Assembly (NCBI GenBank): GCA_963726775.1
Contig: CAVSDL010000009.1
Span: forward strand, 744,001-808,000
Length of the DNA: 64,000 nucleotides
Reading direction: 5' to 3'
Source: CAIWHR01 sp963726775
Lineage (GTDB): Bacteria > Pseudomonadota > Gammaproteobacteria > Burkholderiales > Casimicrobiaceae
The notes below the pieces were generated by a model, which was given only the letters and a program-made list of their open reading frames with translations, did no database searches and had not been told where the DNA came from. Made by a program: the position numbers and the translations under genes. Shown here one piece after another: positions 18,080 to 25,573 of the stretch (its first letter is position 1; each line of letters opens with the position of its first letter).

Positions 18080-18266
18080 AGTCAATGGCTTTCCGCGACC
18101 GGGATGTCAACGCGCGGGGACGCTGAGGCCGGCCGCCACCGTCGTCATTGCGGAGGACGCCTGCCCGCCTCGGAACGGGAGGGCAGCGATTCGCGCGGAC
18201 CGCGGGACCGTCACGCGGGCGTTCTGCGCCACACCAGGCCATCCCGCTGGACGGCCTTGCACAATC

Positions 18267-19181
18267 TCAAGCCGTGCCGCGTGCCTGATCAAGCAGCCAA
18301 CTCTCCAGCACTTGCACCTCGGGTTTGGCACGCGCTCCCGGTTCGACCACCAGAAAGTGGGCGCGCGGAGACACAATGGTCCGCTTGAATGGCGCGACCA
18401 ATTTCCGGCTCGTGAGCAGGTCATCGACGAGCGGCCGCCGCCCGAGCGCTACGCCGAGGCCGGAACACGCCGCGACGATCGCCTCGTCGTAGTTGTTGAA
18501 GCTGAGCATTCCGGCCGGACGCAAGTCGGCCAGCCCCACCGCGGACAGCCAGGATTCCCATTCGAGCGGGACGCTCGATCCCGGAGGAATCGTGACCTGA
18601 AGCAGCGTGTGCAGGCGAAGGTCGGACGGATTCGCGAGCGGGCGTGATTGGTCACGGACGAGCTCGGGCGTGCATACGGGAAGTGTCGATTCGCGAAACA
18701 GCAATGCGCCCTGCGTTGCATTCACCCGACCATAGCGAATCGCCAGATCGAGACCCTCGAGCGCCAACTCGCGCCACTCGGTGGTCGCGTCGATCCGCAC
18801 GTCGATGCCCGGATGCGCGCTGGTGAACGACGGTAGCCGCGGGATCAGCCACAAGGACGCCAGGCCGGGCGTCGCGGTCAATGCCAACACTCGTCGCGCA
18901 TCGCTTGCACGGATGTGCCGAACCGTGCCCCGCAGCTGCGCGAACAGTGTCCCGCACGCTTCGAACAGCCGACGACCCTCGTCGGTCAAGGCCAGCGCGC
19001 GGTGCTTGCGAAAGAACAGCTTGACGCCGAGATCATCCTCGAGCGCGCGGATCTGACGACTGATCGCGGACTGCGTGAGGAAGCGCTCGGAGGCGGCCTT
19101 GGTGAACGACAGGTGCCGGCCGGCCGCTTCGAACGCAGCGAGCAGGTCGAGCGGCGGCAGTCGTTCCGGATCTGTTCGCAT
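18267..19181 (-). CDS. LysR family regulator (GcvA-like)
   Basis: The 304-residue regulator has an N-terminal winged HTH (LPPLDLLAAFEAAGRHLSFTKAA, then TQSAISRQIRALEDDLGVKLF, residues 8-60) and a C-terminal periplasmic-binding-like effector domain (TATPGLASLWLIPRLPSFTSAHPGIDV). The pattern is that of the GcvA/AmpR-like group. ATG 19181 starts at the family-typical position; the longer frame to 19301 overlaps the divergent gene. It is divergent from DUF2917 plus MFS genes, its probable targets. Confidence 0.88.
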   Translation of the reverse strand: MRTDPERLPPLDLLAAFEAAGRHLSFTKAASERFLTQSAISRQIRALEDDLGVKLFFRKHRALALTDEGRRLFEACGTLFAQLRGTVRHIRASDARRVLALTATPGLASLWLIPRLPSFTSAHPGIDVRIDATTEWRELALEGLDLAIRYGRVNATQGALLFRESTLPVCTPELVRDQSRPLANPSDLRLHTLLQVTIPPGSSVPLEWESWLSAVGLADLRPAGMLSFNNYDEAIVAACSGLGVALGRRPLVDDLLTSRKLVAPFKRTIVSPRAHFLVVEPGARAKPEVQVLESWLLDQARGTA

Positions 19182-19258
19182 GCGGGTCGGGAATTCGTGC
19201 GATTCCAAATGCTCGCTTGCAGTATGCGGCAAGCGGATCGACGATGGCTCCCGACGCC

Positions 19259-19633
19259 ATGAGATTCGAATACATGATTCTAATGGAAGCGGGTTCCGCA
19301 CGCCTGCGCCTGGAAAGAGGTCAGCAAGTCTGGCTTTCCGGCGTCCTCGACATGCGACTGGCCGCTCTCGGGGGCGTCGCGTGGATCACTTTCGAACGGA
19401 ATGCCGTCGATGTCGTGATATGCCCCGGCCAGTCGTTTGCGGTGCCGCCAGGACAGAGGGTACTGATCGGCCCGTTAAAGGGGCCGGTCACGCTGCAGGT
19501 GCAAAGCGAGCTCGAATCGCCGGAGCACGGCCAAGTTCGCAAGGGCGGCGGCGCGGCAGCTCCGTCACCGGACGGACACGTGCGGTTCGATGCGCGCGCG
19601 GCCATTGGCGGGCAGCGCCCCGACCCTTGCTGA
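19259..19633 (+). CDS. DUF2917 domain protein
   Basis: This 124-residue protein has a beta-rich DUF2917 core (SARLRLERGQQVWLSGVLD, GVAWITFERNAVDVVICPGQSF, PPGQRVLIGPL). These small cupin-like proteins are very often encoded divergently from GcvA-type LysR genes in Burkholderiales, as here; their role is unknown. ATG 19259 is preferred; ATG 19274 or TTG 19217 are alternatives. It is followed after 22 bp by an MFS gene in the same direction. Confidence 0.75.
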   Translation: MRFEYMILMEAGSARLRLERGQQVWLSGVLDMRLAALGGVAWITFERNAVDVVICPGQSFAVPPGQRVLIGPLKGPVTLQVQSELESPEHGQVRKGGGAAAPSPDGHVRFDARAAIGGQRPDPC

Positions 19634-19655
19634 CAACGACACCATAGGCAACTCC

Positions 19656-20837
19656 ATGCAACACGCCCGCCGAAATCTCGTTCTACTCGCCAGTTGCCAG
19701 GCGTTTCTCCTCGTCAACAATGTGACGCTGATCGCGCTGAACGGACTGGCGGGATTTGCGCTCGCAGACAACAAGGCGCTCGCCACGCTCCCGGTCGCGA
19801 GCTACGTGGTCGGCGCGGCGCTCGCCACGTTTCCGGCTTCGCTGTGGATGAAGAAGGTGGGGCGGCGCAATGGATTCCTCACCGGGACGCTCTTCGGAAT
19901 GACGGGCGGCGCGATCGCCACGCTGGGGATCTGGCTCGCGAGCTTCTGGACGCTCGTCGCGGGCACGCTGGTGCTGGGCGCCTACAACGCCTTCGGGCAG
20001 TACTACCGCTTCGCGGCCGCCGACGCGGCTCCGCCGACGTGGAAGGCGAGGGCCATCTCGCTGGTGATGGCCGGCGGCCTGGTCGGCGGCATCGTTGGGC
20101 CGCAAGTGAGCAAACTCACGCGCGAGCTCCTGCAGCCGACGTTCCTCGCCTCCTATGCCTCCCTCATCGGCTTCTGCCTCGTGACCATGGTGATGCTCCT
20201 GGGGCTTCGCATCCCGGAGTCGAAGATCGAGGAAACCCAGGGTGCCACGCGACCGTTGCCGGAGATCATGGCGCAGCCGGTTTTCATCGTCGCCGTCGTC
20301 GTGGCCGCGCTGGGTTATGGCGTGATGAATCTGCTGATGGCCTCGACGCCGCTCGCCATGGGATTCTCGGGGCACGCCTATGCCGCTGCCGCGGGGGTGA
20401 TCGGTGCGCACGTGATCGGAATGTATGCGCCGTCGTTCTTCACCGGTTCCCTCATCGAGCGCGTTGGCGTCCTCAACGTGATGATGGCAGGAATCCTGCT
20501 GATGATTACCTGTGTAGCCATCGCGCTGTCGGGTCAGCACTACATGCATTTCTGGTTGTCGCTCGTGCTCCTCGGCATTGGCTGGAATTTCATGTTCGTA
20601 GGCGGAACCACGCTCCTCACCGAGACCTGCCGCCCGGCCGAAAAGGCGAAGGCCCAGGGTGCCAACGAGATCGCGGTCTTTGGCACGACTGCGGCCGCCT
20701 CCTTCGCTTCCGGTGTGCTCGTGAATTCCGCCGGATGGAATACCCTCAACTACGTGGCACTGCCCTTTCTCGTGATCGCGGCAGTGGCGGTGCTGTGGCT
20801 GGCGTTGCGGCGCCGCGCGGCCATCGCCACCATCTAA
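19656..20837 (+). CDS. MFS transporter
   Basis: The 393-residue inner-membrane permease has about 12 hydrophobic segments. It has an MFS loop-2-type signature after TM2 (ASLWMKKVGRRNGF), and a second loop near 240-260. Ligand unknown. ATG 19656 is favoured because it starts just ahead of TM1 (LVLLASCQAFLLVNNVTLIALN). It lies downstream of the DUF2917 gene and is probably under the divergent LysR regulator. Confidence 0.88.
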   Translation: MQHARRNLVLLASCQAFLLVNNVTLIALNGLAGFALADNKALATLPVASYVVGAALATFPASLWMKKVGRRNGFLTGTLFGMTGGAIATLGIWLASFWTLVAGTLVLGAYNAFGQYYRFAAADAAPPTWKARAISLVMAGGLVGGIVGPQVSKLTRELLQPTFLASYASLIGFCLVTMVMLLGLRIPESKIEETQGATRPLPEIMAQPVFIVAVVVAALGYGVMNLLMASTPLAMGFSGHAYAAAAGVIGAHVIGMYAPSFFTGSLIERVGVLNVMMAGILLMITCVAIALSGQHYMHFWLSLVLLGIGWNFMFVGGTTLLTETCRPAEKAKAQGANEIAVFGTTAAASFASGVLVNSAGWNTLNYVALPFLVIAAVAVLWLALRRRAAIATI

Positions 20838-20878
20838 GCGGCGCGACGTCATTGCACATTCAGACCCTTCCGGACCCG

Positions 20879-21112
20879 ATGGAAAAAGTGCTCTACCGGA
20901 CCGAACGTCGCGTCGCCTACGTGACGCTGAATCGTCCGGCCGCGCTCAATGCGCTCGACGACGATCTTGCCCTGCGGCTCGAGGCGATCAACGGCTATTC
21001 CTGCGTCGGTGACTTCAGCGAAGTTCGGCGACGAATCGCGTCGTTCGCCGGCAGGGCTCCGCGCGGCGCTGACCATGCCGTCGACCAAGGCGCAGTGCCG
21101 ACCCGGCTCTGA
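20879..21112 (+). pseudogene. Enoyl-CoA hydratase/isomerase remnant
   Basis: The first 37 codons give a standard crotonase N-terminus (VAYVTLNRPAALNALDDDLA), after which homology is lost and the frame ends at 21112, giving 77 residues against about 260 for the family. The oxyanion-hole and catalytic regions are absent. It begins the row of decayed genes that continues to 23.4 kb. Confidence 0.7.
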
Positions 21113-21135
21113 ATACCTTGTCAGGCACCTTGTTC

Positions 21136-21528
21136 ATGGATCCGCAAAAGCATCTCTATCTCCTCATGCAGGGCATTGCCGCCTGGACGATCTTCTGGCT
21201 GGCCGGGCTGCCGCTCTACTACCAGCAGTACGCGCAGCTCACGATCGCGGTCGGCTGCAGTCTGCTGTCCGTCGCGATTTCCCTGACAGCGCTCGTTGTA
21301 CTGTTACGCGGCCGCGAGGAAACACGGCTCCGTCGCGCGCTCTGGATCTCGGTCTACTACACCCTTCCGTTCGCCGTACTCGACACGCTGTACTGTGCGC
21401 TCTACCTCGGGCACGGCGCATCCTTCCTGCGCACGTACTGGTACCTCACGATCTTCTATGCCACGCCGTGGCTGACGTTCGTTCCGACCGCGTTGCTTCT
21501 GCGAAACGTCCGTCGCAGCACCGACTGA
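21136..21528 (+). CDS. Small integral membrane protein
   Basis: This 130-residue protein has four predicted transmembrane helices (about 12-32, 38-60, 70-90 and 100-120) separated by short loops; loop 2 carries the charged segment RGREETRLRRA. No catalytic motif is visible and I do not recognise the family. ATG 21136 is the first ATG of the frame. It lies between decayed genes but is itself intact, and reads as an independent gene. Confidence 0.6.
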   Translation: MDPQKHLYLLMQGIAAWTIFWLAGLPLYYQQYAQLTIAVGCSLLSVAISLTALVVLLRGREETRLRRALWISVYYTLPFAVLDTLYCALYLGHGASFLRTYWYLTIFYATPWLTFVPTALLLRNVRRSTD

Positions 21529-21657
21529 ACCTGCAACGAACCTGGTATGAAGACGCCTGACCCGTCGTCGACATGGACACCTCGCCGGTGGCACGTCATG
21601 TCCGCAGCCTCCCCAAGTAAACTTGATTCGGTATCGGGGACGCCCGCGGATTGACTC

Positions 21658-22806
21658 ATGCTGCAACTTGCCCTCCGATTGCTCATCGGCGATCGCCTCA
21701 AGTTTTTCGGTCTCGTCGCCGGCATCGCGTTCGCCGCGCTCCTCATCGCGCAGCAGGCATCGATTCTGGTGGGCTTCACCCGACAGACGGGCAGCTTCAT
21801 CCGGGATACCGCGCAGGCCGATCTCTGGCTCATGGATCCGCAGGTGCGCTTCTCGCAGGATCCGGTAGCCATTCGCGACACCGTAGTGCAACTCGCCCGT
21901 GGCGTCGATGGCGTAGCGTGGGCCGCGCCCCTCTACCAGGGTTTCGGACGCGGCAAGATGCCGGATGGCACGCGGTTCACGCTGATCCTCGTCGGGCTCG
22001 ATGATGCGACGCTCATGGGCGCACCGCCCCTCATGGTCCATGGCGCGCTTTCCGATCTACGCCGCGATCGAGCAGTGATCATCGACGCGGCCACGGCCGA
22101 AAAGAAGCTGCGGATGAGACAGGGAGGCGGCAGGGTTCTGACCGCAGGCGATCGCTTCACCGTGAATGACCGCGAGGTCGAAATTGTCGGCAGCTACGAG
22201 GGCCGGCGCTCCTTCTTCTGGGAGCCGGTTGTCTACACGACCTACTCGCGCGCGCTGAACCTGGTGCCGGGGGAGCGCAACATGCTTTCCTACGTGTTGC
22301 TGAAGCTCGAGCCCGGCGCCGACAAAGCGCTGGTCCGCGCCGACCTGGAGCGCCGCACGGGCCTCGTCACCCTCACCAACGACTAGTTTGTCCGGAGGAC
22401 CTCCGATTACATCCTCCAGGAAACGGGAATCCTCGTGAACTTCGGGATGGCGGTCGCCCTCGGCTTCCTCGTCGGCATGCTGGTCGCCGGCCAGACTTTC
22501 TACAACTTCACGCTCGACAACCTGCGTCACTACGGCGCGCTGAAGGCCATGGGTGTCACCGACGGGCGGCTTGCCGCAATGGTCCTCGCGCAGTCCCTCG
22601 TGGTCGCGCTCGCCGGATACGGCATCGGCGTGGGCCTGGGAGCCGCGAGCGGCGTCGCGATGGCGAGCTCGGGCCTCGCTTTCTCGATGCCCTGGTTCGT
22701 CCCGGCGTTTACCGCCGGGTCCATCCTCCTGGTGTGCGCGCTGGCCGCGATCCTCTCGCTGCGCCAGGTATTCAAGCTCGAGTCGGCGGTCGTTTTCAAG
22801 AGCTGA
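21658..22806 (+). pseudogene. FtsX/MacB-like ABC transporter permease split by an amber codon
   Basis: Reading through one in-frame TAG at 22384-22386 gives a 382-residue permease of the DevC/FtsX type: N-terminal TM helix (FFGLVAGIAFAALLIAQQAS), a MacB-like periplasmic domain (about 45-235), then three TM helices (FGMAVALGFLVGMLVAGQTF; LAQSLVVALAGYGIGVGLG; ILLVCALAAILSLRQVF). Both sides of the stop stay in the same frame, so a single C-to-T change (CAG to TAG) would explain it. Downstream remnants of its ATPase and HlyD partners support decay of the whole exporter. A sequencing error is possible but less likely. Confidence 0.8.
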
Positions 22807-22808
22807 CC

Positions 22809-22908
22809 ATGCCCCGCGATTCCAACTTTCGTGCCGCGGTCCGCGCGAGCGGCCTTACGAAACGCTTCGGCGACGGGGAATCCGCCATCCTGGCGCTTCG
22901 AGGGATCG
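22809..22908 (+). pseudogene. ABC exporter ATPase, N-terminal fragment
   Basis: About 33 codons match the N-terminus of MacB/DevA-type ATPases (ASGLTKRFGDGESAILALRGI), then homology ends before the Walker A motif. It starts 3 bp after the permease gene, the usual operon position. The rest of the nucleotide-binding domain is deleted, and the next segment belongs to another gene. Confidence 0.6.
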
Positions 22909-22909
22909 G

Positions 22910-23020
22910 GGCCATCCGCTCTTCGCGCTGGACACGCGCCAGGTCGAGGCGGAAATGGCCGCACGCGCCGCCGCCGTGGAAGTCGCGCGCGCCCGGATTT
23001 TGGCCGCCCATGCTCCTTGA
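22910..23020 (+). pseudogene. HlyD/membrane-fusion protein fragment
   Basis: A 36-codon piece (PLFALDTRQVEAEMAARAAA, then VEVARARILAA) matches the biotinyl-lipoyl-adjacent hairpin start of an HlyD-type membrane-fusion protein. It is joined directly, in a different frame, to the ABC ATPase N-terminus, so a deletion removed most of the ATPase and the start of this gene. The fragment stops at TGA 23018-23020. Confidence 0.55.
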
Positions 23021-23432
23021 TCGCCCGCTCGGTGTCGGCGCCTCAGGGGGCCACGGGCCAGTGCGCTATGTGGTCGAAGCGTTCCGGCCCGGTCAGAGGG
23101 TGCAATTTCGTTTTGCCGGACCACGAGGTTTCAACGGTTGTCACCGTTTCGAGATTCTGCCGACGGGCGAACACAGTACCATCCTGCGGCACACCCTCGA
23201 CATGAACGCCGAGGGGCCGGCGCTGCTGTCCTGGCCTCTTGTCTTTCGTCCTCTTCATGACGCCCTGCTCGAAGATGCGCTGGCACGCGCCCAGGCATCT
23301 CTGGGCAAGAATCCTCTGGTCCGCCCGTGGTCGCCGTGGGTGAAATTTCTGCGGTGGTTGCCATCGGGCGGCAAGGCAAAGGCAGCAACCCAGCGGCATT
23401 CGATGTCTCCGGTGACAAAAGAAAGGTCTTGA
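23010..23432 (+). pseudogene. N-terminally truncated SRPBCC protein
   Basis: This open frame of 140 codons has the C-terminal two-thirds of a polyketide-cyclase-type SRPBCC domain (GPVRYVVEAFRPGQRVQFRF, GFNGCHRFEILPTGEHST and the last helix PLHDALLEDALARAQASL). About 45 N-terminal residues expected of the family are missing and replaced by the HlyD scrap. No SD precedes ATG 23010. Its stop overlaps the -35 of the arsR promoter. Confidence 0.55.
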
Positions 23433-23473
23433 CCTGAGTCTCTGTCTGCCATATAGTTAGGCATATGCCTAAC
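23429..23473 (+). promoter_or_regulatory. arsR promoter with operator palindrome over the start codon
   Basis: TTGACC (23429-23434), a 17-bp spacer and TATAGT (23452-23457) form a near-consensus sigma70 promoter. The predicted first transcribed base falls at about 23464-23465, the A of the arsR ATG, so the mRNA is probably leaderless. The perfect 18-bp palindrome GTTAGGCATATGCCTAAC (23456-23473) overlaps the -10 and start codon and is an obvious autorepressor site. Confidence 0.7.
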
Positions 23474-23803
23474 CAATCCGTGCACCTCAATCGTGTCTTT
23501 CAGGCGCTGGCCGACCCGACTCGACGGGCCGTTCTCGAACGGCTTGGCAGCGGCCCATCCCCGATGAGCGAGCTGGCGCAGCCGTTCAAGATGGCGTTGC
23601 CGTCGTTTTCACAGCACCTCGATGTGCTGGAGAATTGCGGTTTGGTGCGGTCCCGCAAATCGGGGCGCGTACGAACCTATCGGCTCGCGCCCGGACGTCT
23701 CAGGGCTGCAGAGCAGTGGCTGGAGGAGCAGCGCGCGCTCTGGGAGCGTCGCCTCGATCAGCTGAACGGCTTCCTCAATGACCTAAAGGAGCGCCAACGA
23801 TGA
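23465..23803 (+). CDS. ArsR family transcriptional regulator
   Basis: The 112-residue winged-HTH repressor has a core matching ArsR-type proteins that precede AHSA1/SRPBCC genes (ALADPTRRAVLERLGSGPSPMSELA; ALPSFSQHLDVLENCGLVRSRKSGRVRTY). It lacks the ELCVCDL metal box of arsenic sensors; its only Cys is in the recognition-wing region, so it is probably not an As(III) sensor. There is no SD ahead of ATG 23465, consistent with a leaderless transcript. It overlaps the next gene as ATGA. Confidence 0.88.
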   Translation: MPNQSVHLNRVFQALADPTRRAVLERLGSGPSPMSELAQPFKMALPSFSQHLDVLENCGLVRSRKSGRVRTYRLAPGRLRAAEQWLEEQRALWERRLDQLNGFLNDLKERQR

Positions 23804-24306
23804 CTTCTTCGAACTACCGGCACCCCGACCCTCGGCTTGACCTCGTATTGGAACGTATCGTCGATGTCCCCAGGGAACTCGTCTGGACTGCGTGGACCAC
23901 CCCGGAGCACATCAAGAAATGGTTCACGCCCGCGCCGTGGACGACGGTAGATTGCGAAATCGATCTTTGCCCCGGTGGCATCTTTCGCACGGTGATGCGT
24001 TCGCCGGAGGGTCAGCAGTTCCCGAACGTCGGTTGTTACCTCGAAGTCATCGAAAACGAGCGGCTCGTCTGGACCAATGTCCTTGCCCCTGGCTATCGGC
24101 CATCCAACCGGACACTCGGGGCTCCCTGCGATACGATCTCTTTCACGGCCGTCATTTCGCTCGAACCCCACGGCAACGGGACGAAGTACACGGCGCTCGT
24201 GATTCATGGAGATGAAGCGGACCGCAAGAAGCACGAAGAAATGGGATTCCACGAGGGTTGGGGGAAAGCTCTCGATCAGCTGGTCGCCATGGTCAAGACA
24301 ACCTAA
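23800..24306 (+). CDS. AHSA1/SRPBCC domain protein
   Basis: This 168-residue protein of the activator-of-Hsp90-ATPase-1-like SRPBCC family has the opening VLERIVDVPRELVWTAWTTP, then KKWFTPAPWTT and GGIFRTVMRSPEGQ, and a C-terminal helix (HEGWGKALDQLVAMVK). Such proteins are typical partners of this ArsR subgroup and bind or transform small ligands, which remain unknown. The start overlaps the arsR stop, so the two are translationally coupled. The next gene, ACR3, begins directly after its stop. Confidence 0.88.
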   Translation: MTSSNYRHPDPRLDLVLERIVDVPRELVWTAWTTPEHIKKWFTPAPWTTVDCEIDLCPGGIFRTVMRSPEGQQFPNVGCYLEVIENERLVWTNVLAPGYRPSNRTLGAPCDTISFTAVISLEPHGNGTKYTALVIHGDEADRKKHEEMGFHEGWGKALDQLVAMVKTT

Positions 24307-25437
24307 GTGGACGGTTGCCGGCGAGTCGCCGGCCCGCATGCATTGATCGATCTCCAGACCGGCGACAAGAAGGCCATCGGCGCTTTCGAACGCAATCTGA
24401 CGTGGTGGGTGTTCGGCTGCATCGTCGCCGGCATCGCGCTCGGGCAATGGCTGCCCGGTCTGTCGGCCTACGTCGGAAGCCTCAAGATCGCGGAGGTCAA
24501 CGTCCCGGTCGCCGTGCTGATCTGGTTGATGATCATCCCGATGCTGCTGAAGATCGACTTCACACAGCTCGGCAACGTCGCCCAGCACGCCCGCGGCATC
24601 GGCGTGACGCTCTTCATCAACTGGGCAGTCAAGCCGTTTTCGATGGCTTTGCTCGGCTGGATATTCGTGCGCAACGTATTCGCCCGGTGGTTGCCCTCCG
24701 GGGAAATCGATTCGTACATCGCCGGCCTCATCCTGCTCGCGGCGGCACCGTGCACGGCCATGGTCTTTGTGTGGAGCAACCTCTTGGACGGCGAACCCAA
24801 TTTCACGCTGTCGCAGGTGGCGCTTAACGATACGATCATGCTGTTCGCGTTTGCGCCGATTGTCGCGCTGCTGCTCGGCCTGTCAAGCATCACCGTGCCG
24901 TGGGCAACCCTCGCCCTCTCGGTTGTGCTGTATATCGTCGTGCCGGTGATCGTCAGTCAGCTCTGGCGGCGGCGATTGCTGGCGGACGGTGCCACCGTAC
25001 GACTGGGCGCCATCCTTGCCCGGCTTCATCCGTTCTCGCTCGGCGCCCTGTTGCTTACGCTCGTCCTGCTGTTCGGCTTCCAGGGCCGACAGATACTGGC
25101 GCAGCCACTCGTCATCGCGATGTTGGCCGTGCCGATCCTGATCCAGGTGTATTTCAACGCCGGACTTGCGTACTGGCTCAACAGGAAACTCGGTGTCGCC
25201 CATTGCGTTGCCGGGCCGTCGGCGCTGATCGGCGCCAGCAACTTCTTCGAGCTGGCCGTCGCCACAGCGGTCAGCCTGTTCGGGCTGCAATCCGGAGCGG
25301 CACTGGCCACTGTCGTCGGCGTGCTGATCGAGGTCCCCGTCATGCTTTCGGTGGTCAAGGCCGTCGGAGCTACCAAGGATTGGTACGAAGGCCGGGAGCT
25401 CGGCAATATCGTCGGCCGGAAGCCGGGGCGTTCGTAA
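24307..25437 (+). CDS. ACR3 family arsenite efflux permease
   Basis: The 376-residue inner-membrane transporter has ten hydrophobic segments and the ACR3-typical Cys in APCTAMVFVWSNL (about residue 149), plus NPxG-like GASNFFELAVATAVSLFG near 310. It exports As(III) (or Sb(III)) by proton exchange in characterised members. GTG 24307 is directly after the AHSA1 stop; TTG 24343 is an alternative. No arsC, arsH or arsenite-sensing ArsR is nearby, so it is either a lone efflux pump or regulated for another reason by the upstream ArsR-like gene. Confidence 0.88.
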   Translation: MDGCRRVAGPHALIDLQTGDKKAIGAFERNLTWWVFGCIVAGIALGQWLPGLSAYVGSLKIAEVNVPVAVLIWLMIIPMLLKIDFTQLGNVAQHARGIGVTLFINWAVKPFSMALLGWIFVRNVFARWLPSGEIDSYIAGLILLAAAPCTAMVFVWSNLLDGEPNFTLSQVALNDTIMLFAFAPIVALLLGLSSITVPWATLALSVVLYIVVPVIVSQLWRRRLLADGATVRLGAILARLHPFSLGALLLTLVLLFGFQGRQILAQPLVIAMLAVPILIQVYFNAGLAYWLNRKLGVAHCVAGPSALIGASNFFELAVATAVSLFGLQSGAALATVVGVLIEVPVMLSVVKAVGATKDWYEGRELGNIVGRKPGRS

Positions 25438-25573
25438 CGTCCGAGCGTGGTTCCGGCCCGCGCTTTCGCTCGACCAACAGGCGGCGGCCGGCGTCATCGT
25501 GAAGCGCCGCGATCCGGGCGACGCCGGGCGATTCGTCTATCTTCTCGAGCATCACCGACCCTTCAGTCATCAT
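25370..25573 (-). pseudogene. Possible truncated crotonase after the CoA-transferase gene
   Basis: A 67-codon frame begins at ATGATG overlapping the CoA-transferase stop (25563-25573), as in coupled operons. Its first 30 residues (VMLEKIDESPGVARIAALHD) resemble the start of an enoyl-CoA hydratase, after which no family pattern remains. The 3' part is antisense to the end of ACR3 (25370-25437). It may be the stump of a last operon gene cut off when the ACR3 segment arrived. Confidence 0.35.
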
